DNA from: Rhabdophis nuchalis | Lineage: Eukaryota > Chordata > Lepidosauria > Squamata > Natricidae | Assembly: GCA_039707465.1 (NCBI GenBank) | Contig: CM077647.1 | Span: forward strand, 118,236,610-118,300,609 | Direction: 5' to 3' | Length of the DNA: 64,000 nt | In this document: piece after piece, positions 56,303-64,000 of the stretch | Position numbering within the stretch: position 1 is the first letter of the stretch | Layout: each line of letters starts with the position of its first letter | The notes under the pieces: model-generated | The model's input: only the letters and a program-made list of their open reading frames with translations | The model's database searches: none | What the model was told of the DNA's origin: nothing | Program-made: the position numbers and the translations under genes

Positions 56303-56450
56303 AGGTTAACTCAGCCTTCCATCCTTCTGAGGTGGGTAAAATGAGGACCCAGATTGTTTGGGACAATATGCTGACTCTGTAAACTACTTAGAGAGGGCTC
56401 TAAAAGCAATATGAAGCATAATATAAGTCTAAGTGCTATTGCTATAAATT
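56303..56450 (+). mobile_element. tRNA-derived SINE, 3' half
   Basis: 'gttaactcagccttccatccttctgaggtgggtaaaatgaggaccc', then 'caatatgctgactctgtaaac' and 'aagtctaagtgctattgct', the same family as the SINE at 29.67-29.90 kb. The tRNA-like head is missing. Confidence 0.75.
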
Positions 56451-56841
56451 GCTATCATGTGACACGGAAATGTGTGGACAGATATCAGAACTTCAAATCC
56501 AAGTCAGAAATCTCATTTTTAGGGTCCTTTATAACTTCAAAGTCCCTAAGTGATTGGTTGTAAATTGAGGATTACCTGTTAAGAAGGTAAAGGTGTATTA
56601 AATCCCAGTGACATAAAAACATTTAAAAGATTGTCCATCTTTGTGCACGGTTATTAAATTACCTTGTCGGCTAGTGTAGGAGCTGTTTGGAAGCTAATAT
56701 GGATATTGTTTGCAATTGAATTAAAAATGTGAAGTTCTTTCTTTATGAAATACATTTCAGATAGACTTGAAGTTTCTTTTTAGACAAGGTTTCTGGCTTC
56801 TGATGGCCCATATTTAATGCTAAATAATTTGTTTTGAGCTA

Positions 56842-57431
56842 CCGTATTTTTCGGAGTATAAGATGCACCTTTTTTTCCTCTAAAAAGAGGCTGAAAAACT
56901 GGGTGCTTCTTATACATCGAATACAGCATTTTTGCCTCCTGAAAACCAGCCCCTTCACCAAAATGGCCATGCGCACACCCTTATAGAGCCTTCCAGAGAG
57001 CTCCTGGGGGCTGGGGAGGGCAGAAATGAGCAAAACACAGGGCATTTCCCCCCCCCAGCCCCCAGCAGCACTCTATAAGCCTCCATAAGGCTATGCATGC
57101 TATTGTTTGACCAAAAAATGGCCCGTTTTCATGAAACAAATGGGCCATTTTTCCTCGTTTTGCTTCTCCCATCAGGAGCACTCTGCAAGCCCCCCCAAGG
57201 CTATTCATGCCTTTTATTTGAAGAAAAACAGGTCCATTTTCACAAAAAACAGACCGTTTGGGGGTGGTTTGCACAGTGCAAAAAGGGGTTTTTTTCCGTT
57301 TCGGAAAGCTGTTTAGTTAGAGTGATTGATGAGAATTACATTGGTCAAGTGCTGTGCCTGCAGAAACAAAGATTTGTTCCAAAGGTGGTCAGTGATTTTC
57401 TTCTCCACCACATGGGAACATCTACCTACCT

Positions 57432-57517
<86 letters not shown>

Positions 57518-57763
57518 CCTACCTATCTACTGTATCTCTCTCTCCTTATTTCTCTCTATTTTTCTCTCTCTATCCCTCTACCTACTTACCTATCTACACT
57601 CTCTCTCACCCTACCTACCTACTGTATTTCTCTCTCTCCCCCTCTATCTACTTATCTATCTACTCACTCTCTCCCCCTACCTATCTACTGTATTTCTTTC
57701 TCTCTCTCTATCCCTCTACCTACTTATCTATCTACACACACTTTGTCTCCCTACCTACCTACT

Positions 57764-57834
<71 letters not shown>

Positions 57835-57983
57835 TCCCTCTCCCTACCTACTCTCTCTCTCTCCCTACCTACTGTATTTCTCTCCCTCTCTATCCCTCTA
57901 CCTACCTACTTTAAAAAAAAATGCCTCTTCAAAACCTGGGTGCGTCTTATACTCCAGTGCGTCTTATACTCCGAAAAATACGG
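56842..57983. mobile_element. TA-flanked mariner-type element with minisatellite, copy B
   Basis: TIRs CCGTATTTTTCGGAGTATAA and TTATACTCCGAAAAATACGG are intact and flanked by TA (56,840-56,841 and 57,984-57,985). The interior is that of copy A in reverse: GC-rich blocks ('cctccataaggctatgca'), then CT-rich and CTAC arrays, then 'tgcctcttcaaaacctgggtgcgtcttatactcc'. Better preserved than copy A. No transposase; the 325-codon Ser/Leu frame is array translation. Confidence 0.9.
57421..57915. repeat. (CT)n and CTAC/TATCCCTC minisatellite
   Basis: Two long (CT)n runs (57,437-57,512 and 57,770-57,830) embedded in CTACCTAC...TGTATTTCTCTC...TATCCCTC units, the reverse complement of the arrays at 28.3 and 46.1 kb. 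Confidence 0.9.
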
Positions 57984-57989
57984 TATGCT

Positions 57990-58761
57990 TCCATTTTCCT
58001 ATCTAGTATTGTTTTTCTCATTATTGCCTTATTACATCAAATATTTGAAACTAATCTGTTTTATCTCTTGTTAAGATGAAAATGCATGGGGCAAGTCTAA
58101 CCCCCTTTCTTAAATAATGTGTCAAAAGGGGAAATGAGATATTAAAAAAGCTTTACTGCATCTGTGAAATAAGTAACAACACTGATGTTTAAAGAAAGAT
58201 AAGGGAAAGCCCAAAATATGCAAAATGATGATTAGGCCAATCTAAAGATGTTCTTCAGCATTATTTAACAAAAACTATAGTGGACAGGCAAATGTATTCA
58301 ACAGCTACATACAGCTCCTTTATATGCCATCCTGCAGCATCCTGAGATGATGCCAACCAGATTCAGCTATTTTGGCAGGAATTTTTTAAAGGGGTCAGAG
58401 ACTTTATGAAGATACATTCCGCTCATATACTTCCCAAGACCTGAGCAGAAATGAGCCTGTTGCAGCTCTCTGGCAAAGTGCGATATTTTTTAGAACAACA
58501 TTTTTGCACTAATCTTCAGCTGAAAAGACTCCCAGGATAGTCAACAGCTTATTGAAAAATCCTAGATAATTCCTCCCCTTTGGTTTGTAGAATAAAATAT
58601 GGAATATAAAAAGAAAATGAGGAAGAAGAATAAAAAAAGAGAGAGGGAAACAGTTCAAAAACTTGATGAAATGGTTAGAACCCAGAGATAGTGTAAGGAA
58701 ACAGGAGCAAAGGCAATTGTTTTCTACCCTGCAGTTGTACATTCTCTCTCACACACACCCT

Positions 58762-58807
<46 letters not shown>

Positions 58808-60480
58808 ATTAGAATTTAATGATGTACCAGTGAACGGATGAGTTATAAAAAAGAAAATCAGACATCAAAAATGGGGAAGTATATTGGCACTCTACAATAA
58901 TAGTACTGGCACTAACCAGGATTATTGGGTGATAAATATATTTTATGCATGTGTCAGTGAGGGGGAATTTTAAAAAGGTAAAGTTTTAGCACTAGTTAAA
59001 TTTCCATAAGAGAGAGAGTATGACAATATAGTGAATTATTTGCTCTCTCCATTATCATCATGACTGTATAGGTGCCCATATTTGCCCCCACCCTTTGAAT
59101 AGTGTGGTGGACAGAAACTGCACACCAAAAAATTGAAGGTAGCAGGACAAATTAAACTTGTATAATTATATCACATGAATAACATAATTTATAATAATTT
59201 TGTGTACTTCCAAGTCCAAACTTAGCTTTGTTCTCATGTAAGTATGTGTGTTTATGTGTCTGTGTTTGTAGCCAAACTATATAAAAAATAATTGAATTAA
59301 AAATTACTGATTAAAATTCATTGCTTGTAAACTAAGATACATTGTTTATAATATTGATTGATCCCCATCAATTATCCTGTCTTACAAACACATTCTCACA
59401 CATAGACACATTATACAAACACACTCCCCCCCTCCCCCAAAAAAAGAGCTATAAAGGAGAAAAACAAGATGTAAGGGAAGGGATGTTTATACTAGTAAAG
59501 GATAGAAAGAAAAAGGAAAGAGCAAAAGGAGATGAAACAGTACAAAGTGATAATAGTGCAACTAAGCAAAAAAGGAAAAGGCATGGAGAGAAAAGTAGAG
59601 CTTATAAGAATTATAGCAAGATAAGCAAAGGGTCCTATCCTTGTACACTTTTATGTTACTCTTTGCATATGCCTTACATTGTGTAAATAAAATTGAGCTG
59701 TTCTTTAAGTTTACAGAACCTTCTTCTCCTGAAAATCCGTAATTGCACATCTCATCACTTTATTTATTTTGATGCAGCTTCTCTCATCATTAAAACTTTT
59801 TCATATAGAGAATTCTCATTTTCATTATTCCAACAATTCCTACATATGTCCCATTCAAGTTGGATAGAACTCATAGTTCTTTGAACCTTATGATAGAGGT
59901 GTGTTTTATTGGTATATATTACAAACAAGCTTTCTATTTCCTTTTTCTTTCCCTCTTTCTCTTGAGGTATTTGGACTTCAGTTGCAATAAATATTGTCTC
60001 TCATTACTTCCTAGGCTGTATTTTACATCTTCTCCTAACTTGATGTGTAACCCACATTTATAGAGGTATAAATATATATACACAAGAAAGACTGTTTTTG
60101 ACATCATCTACTGTATATAAAATATTGATAGTTATGTTTCTAATTACACCGGTTAATTAATTAATCCTAGTGTAAGTGGAGAATTTATGCATCTCTAGGG
60201 ATCTGTAAAATGCCAGCTCAGAAACAGAATCAAAGTTCTTCAGCATTTGTGAGGGAAATAGGAGTTATTTGCATACCAGTAGGAGGAACAAAGGCTCCTT
60301 TTAAGCTCAGCTGAAGAAGAAACAAATATTATCCCAAGGAAGCAATAGGCATTTTGAATAGAATGTAGCCATTGTGATTGCTTCTTGGAGAACATTACTT
60401 TCTAACTGAAATTCAGTATGAGCCTCCTGGGAGTATGGAATTCATGTTTGTAGAGAGAAGGGAACGCTATTTGCAGAAAT
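57990..60480. other. MYO1D intron 16, unannotated
   Basis: AT-rich intronic sequence apart from the microsatellite at 58.75 kb. Small open frames on both strands have no recognisable domain. Confidence 0.5.
58744..58806. repeat. (TC)n(AC)n microsatellite
   Basis: CACACACAC, CCCTCCCTC, (TC)n and (AC)n in sequence. Confidence 0.85.
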
Positions 60481-60499
60481 CCTACTGATAAGTTTATCT

Positions 60500-60570
60500 T
60501 CACCGCCCCGAGTCCCCCCCCCCCGGCCGGGAGAGGGGGTGGCCTAGAAATCTAATAAAATAAAACAAAT
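60500..60570 (+). mobile_element. L2-like LINE 3' tail
   Basis: 'caccgccccgagtc...gagagggggtggcctagaaatctaataaaataaaac' is the tail family on the + strand, with an unusually long C run at its centre. Confidence 0.6.
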
Positions 60571-60661
60571 CTTCTTATAAAATAAGTACCTTTCCGCAAA
60601 AAAAAAAAAAAGAACTAACAGGTCTGTATCCAGCATATCATATAGGACTTTACTTCTATTT

Positions 60662-60662
<1 letters not shown>

Positions 60663-60754
<92 letters not shown>
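60663..60754. repeat. (AAT)n microsatellite, ~30 units
   Basis: Pure AAT units. They are followed by 'cttctttactgtcattgtaataatattgtaataaaattacaatgaaattgg', the reversed form of the retroelement tail at 41.94 kb, so this array is probably the 3' end of a minus-strand insertion. Confidence 0.9.
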
Positions 60755-60829
60755 CTTCTTTACTGTCATTGTAATAATATTGTAATAAAATTACAATGAA
60801 ATTGGGGCCGTGCCAACACTTGCACCAGG

Positions 60830-62290
60830 TGGGATACAGACAGCAGTGACAACTGCATCCACAATAACAACAACAACAGCATGGCTGCAGTTATAGAACA
60901 GTGCATCATCACAATGGAAAATCAGACTGGAAAATAAGATCAGCATGCTAAGATTAGATGAAAACAAGCTAGAAAATGAATAAAGAAGAGAAGCTAAAGA
61001 AAAGAACAAGACCAAATAATGTCAAAAATATAACCTAGAAACAAAGAAGATTAAGGAGGACTGGAAACAACAAAGCATCATAATAGAGTCAAGATGATCA
61101 GATGATACAAAGCTTAAATTTGCACACTGTAGGCAGAATCTGTTGGATCTGAAATGTTTCTGCCAATCCACCAATGGAAAGGCTACAGTGAACCAGCCAG
61201 CACCTGACAAAGGTGAAACAGTATTGCTCTGAGCACAAGAACAATACAAGAATGCAGCTTGGATGGAGGAATTTGTTAAGAATAAAAAGTTGAAATTTAA
61301 GAACTAGTAATAACAGCACCAATGGTGGAGAAAAGGGCAAGGAAGATCAAGAATTTATCAGCAGCAAGTGAAGATAAACTGCATGGGCTTTGATTACCAA
61401 GCAGTTTAGCAACATACTGCAAGGAGGTAAAGATTAGTTAACATTATAATGGAAAATTCAACAAAAGGGCACCACCAGGCAACTACAGGCCAATTACCTT
61501 GTTATCAATTTACCTTTTTACAATAACTTTCAATTTGCTAACTAATGTGGAAGCTGATGCAGGTCAATACCATCTAATGGAAAACCATCTGTATCTATCT
61601 GAACAGAAACAGAACACCCAAATAGCAGAGGAACAAAACATTTCCTAATTGACACAATAATCTTGGAAAGCTGCAAGAGAAGGATGATCAACTAGAATGT
61701 AGCTTGGATTGATTATGAGAAGGCATTGACTTCCTGTGTATGGTTACATAGTCAGTAACAGGAGTCAGTAGAAACACCAGAAGTTTGTGGAAAGATCAAT
61801 GGCATAATGGAAGAGGCGATTGCTGATCAATGGCAATATACTGGGAGAGATTAATATCAAGTGAGGAATCTTTCAAGCAGACTCACTACTGTTGCACTGA
61901 TTCCTTTGTCAACAATACTGAATAAGGCCATGGTTCTCAAACACCAAAAACATTCCCATCTCCTTTACATCGACAATCTGAAGCTATATGGAAAAACAGC
62001 ATCTGAAATGGAATTGCTACTCAACATTGTTCATATTTACAGCCAAATATTGCCTTAGAATTTGCATTGGACAATGGGGAAAATAGTAAACTGAAGGAAT
62101 CAAAATACTCAACAAAAATAACTTCAATGTCTGGATGAAGACAATTGCTACAAATACCTGGACATCTTTCAAGCTGATAACATCAAGCATATTGAAGTCA
62201 AGAAGGTGGTTAGAAATAAGTCAAGAAGGCGAGAAAGAAATACTCAGTGGAGGAAATACCATCAAGGCAATAAACACCTGGGCAATTCCA
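60830..62290 (+). mobile_element. R4-type LINE remnant, reverse-transcriptase region
   Basis: Broken by many stops and frameshifts, but in places it reads like an R4-type LINE: WKIRLENKISMLRLDENKLE (60,918-60,980), a spacer with 'caccaccaggcaactacaggccaatt' giving PPGNYRPI (RT motif), and 61,880-62,040 giving ALIPLSTILNKAM...LLYIDNLKLYGKTASEM. The catalytic YxDD appears as YIDN. It is complementary in extent to the C-terminal R4-type pieces at 34-37 kb. Confidence 0.62.
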
Positions 62291-62309
62291 GTGCTTATTA
62301 AGTGTATCA

Positions 62310-62465
62310 TATGATAATGACTTGCATGTTACATGAGCATGATTTGCAACTTCCCTTTGACTTCCTCATTAACTTTTCTTGTCAGAAGCCAGTTTGGAAG
62401 GTTACAAATGGCAATCACATGGAGTGCAGGATATTGCAACCATTGTAAATGGATTATATTGGATG
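62310..62465 (-). mobile_element. MITE of the 'GTCCTCGACTTAC' family, partial copy 9
   Basis: 'cttgtcagaagccagtttggaaggttacaaatggcaatcacatg' and 'gcaggatattgcaaccattgtaaat' match the middle of the reversed family. The ends are missing. Confidence 0.6.
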
Positions 62466-62469
62466 CAAT

Positions 62470-63595
62470 AAATATGTGCATTATATTGAGATATGTCTAG
62501 ATATCAATATGGCCTGTTGTATCAAAGATCTGCTAAAAGAGAGCTCATTAAATTCAATGCACACTAATAATATTATAAAAGATGCTTTTTGAAGAAATCG
62601 TACAATAAGACATAACAATTGGAAAAACAAACCATGATTTTCACCACCTGTAATGGGCAGTATGGAATAAACAGGAACAAACTCAACCCAGGCAATGATC
62701 TGATAAAAGGCATCTGAATCCAGGGCAGAAATGTATTTTGAGTATTTCAGACATGATCCCCTAGTTCTCATTAAAGAAAGCAAGCGGGAGAGCATAAGAT
62801 TCTGTTGAAGTAACATCATAATAAATATTAGCATCATATTGTAAATCTGATCTATCTTGATCTGATACCATTATTTAGGTTAGAGAAAGCGGTCATTTAA
62901 ATAGCTAATCATGCAAGTTTTAATTTAATTTGCTTAATAATAATTGCTGGAAATGTAACAAATCGGCATTTCTGAATATTGGCTGCAAACATTCATGTTG
63001 TGAAGTCAAACTGTAAAATTTATGTCAGAATATAGATGCTATATACTATATATAGTATATAGCATCCTGGCATGCAATTTATTCAGAAGTGCTTTTATAT
63101 ATAGTTTTCTGACAAAAAGGTCTTTTGAGGAAAAATTTTTAAAAGGATCAAATGGACTTCTACTATATTTTCATGAAATAAAACAAATCAATATATATCT
63201 GCTTCTTGGCTTTAATTGCATTAACCACCCAGGTTCTCAGACAATTTGCAAATTTGTTCTCTTGGTTTGGTATTAAAATATTTTACTTAAGTTATTTGCT
63301 TTTCTCTTGATGTAGAGAAAACTATCCTATATAAGAATGCTACTTTTTTTTACAGCACAAGAGAAGAAATTAAATTATTTTTTTATGTAGTAATTATTAT
63401 TCTTGAATAGGAAGTCAACCCTACTTCTAGCTTAGGAAAATTAAATCCCATTAAACTCACTATATAAAAGTGTTTTATGATAGTTTTAACTGATACTCCA
63501 ATTAACAATAGTATAATTTTTATGCTTATAAAGGTAAGTTATGGTTTGCTTAACTATGCTACAAGGTAATGTTTTCTGAATGGCTACTTCTGTAG
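62470..63595. other. MYO1D intron 16, end
   Basis: AT-rich intronic sequence with a perfect palindrome at 63,035-63,066. No coding feature before the exon 17 acceptor. Confidence 0.55.
63035..63066. repeat. Perfect 32-bp palindrome
   Basis: GATGCTATATACTATA followed immediately by its exact reverse complement, with no spacer. Confidence 0.95.
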
Positions 63596-63819
63596 GTTTG
63601 GAGAGGTACATTAGCTCGACTCCAATACAAGAGGACCCGAGCTGCCCTCAAGATTTTAAAATGTTACCGTCGATACAAAGTAAAGTCTTACATCTGTGAG
63701 GTTGCCCGACGATTTCAAAATGTGAAGTCTATGAAAGATTATGGAAAGCACGTGAAGTGGCCTAATCCTCCAAAAGTTTTGCGACGGTTTGAAGAAGCTC
63801 TACATGCAATCTATTACAG
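63596..63819 (+). CDS. MYO1D: MYO1D exon 17 (residues ~708-781), IQ neck
   Basis: Encodes [20 protein letters not shown], then [20 protein letters not shown] and [20 protein letters not shown]. It completes the first IQ motif ([11 protein letters not shown] across the exon 16/17 junction) and includes an IQ-like [11 protein letters not shown] lacking the Gln. These bind calmodulin light chains (known of the family). Acceptor TCTGTAG, donor TACAG|GTAAGA. The last two bases begin a split Arg codon; the next exon is outside the window. Confidence 0.97.
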
Positions 63820-64000
63820 GTAAGAATTGGAAACAATCCCTGTCTTGAATTATGGAGCTTGGTCAGTGCCATCCAGGATCTTCAGTGTCTCTCTGTGGAG
63901 TTATCTTGATAGATTGAATATTAGAGATGCTACTTCAGGATGTGTCAACTACAGAAAAAGTACCGTTGCACATTTCTAATGATATGAGTCAGTTGAACAT

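Larger units (their letters stand above)
55015..56580 (-). mobile_element. MITE copy 8, split by an L1-type element and a SINE
   Basis: The left part (55,015-55,123) starts CAGTCCTCAATTTACAAGAG and the right end (56,500-56,580) closes GGTTGTAAATTGAGGATTACC, a TIR pair. The two halves are separated by the L1-type insertion (55,137-56,248) and a SINE 3' half (56,303-56,450). Confidence 0.6.
12948..63819 (+). other. MYO1D: MYO1D gene body, coding exons 2-17 (5' and 3' incomplete)
   Basis: Sixteen exons, all bounded by AG/GT, join into one open frame of about 750 residues that I recognise as class I myosin MYO1D: P-loop GESGAGKT, switch [10 protein letters not shown], switch [10 protein letters not shown] and an IQ neck. 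MYO1D is an actin-dependent, membrane-binding short-tailed myosin involved in endosomal traffic and left-right asymmetry (known of the family). Residue numbers used below assume an N-terminal exon of human length (about 32 residues), which is not in the window. No frameshift or stop interrupts the exons, so the gene looks functional. Introns range from 81 bp (intron 9) to 15.7 kb (intron 16). Identity with MYO1D rather than MYO1G is from memory of the protein and is strong along the whole motor. Confidence 0.96.

Noticed and set aside
57097..58074. 325-codon frame rich in Ser and Leu
   Set aside because: Translation of CT and CTAC arrays inside the mariner-type element.

Overview
This is a vertebrate genomic window, and I judge it to be from a squamate reptile (snake or lizard). 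It holds one protein-coding host gene on the + strand: the 5' two thirds of unconventional myosin ID (MYO1D). Sixteen coding exons run from 12,948 to 63,819, with GT-AG junctions and reading phases that join without a break. They encode about 750 residues, from shortly after the N-terminus (residue ~33 in human-like numbering) through the motor domain and IQ neck to residue ~782. The first coding exon lies upstream. The last part of the neck and the membrane-binding tail lie downstream. Positions 1-12,947 are the end of intron 1.

The squamate call rests on the repeats: tRNA-headed SINEs, L2-like LINE tails ending in microsatellites, L1, CR1 and R4-type LINEs, a Helitron, many hAT-like and TA-flanked MITEs, and long AAT/TTTA/GAAA/GTAG arrays in an AT-rich background.

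Layout: 1-12,947, intron 1 with six or more copies of one TIR element, two SINEs and a 1.5-kb hAT-like element with exact 8-bp target duplications. 12,948-18,364, exons 2-4 with an L2 fragment and two more hAT-like elements. 18,365-28,053, exons 5-10, with an antisense L1-type element that has a 5' UTR, an intact ORF1, a poly(A) tail and a 14-bp target duplication but no ORF2. 28,054-45,515, exons 11-15, with a mariner-type MITE carrying a GTAG minisatellite and a cluster of R4-type LINE 3' ends. 45,516-64,000, exons 16-17 around a 15.7-kb intron, with a Helitron carrying the same minisatellite, a palindromic MITE, an L1-like remnant, CR1, a second ORF1-only L1 copy, another minisatellite MITE and an R4-like reverse-transcriptase remnant.

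I see no bacterial-type system, CRISPR array, rRNA or functional tRNA gene. The least ordinary signals are the ORF1-only (HAL1-like) L1 architecture, the two large hAT-like elements built of inverted repeats plus microsatellites, and one minisatellite shared by two unrelated transposon classes. All family names come from reading the sequence and from memory of the families; no database search was made.
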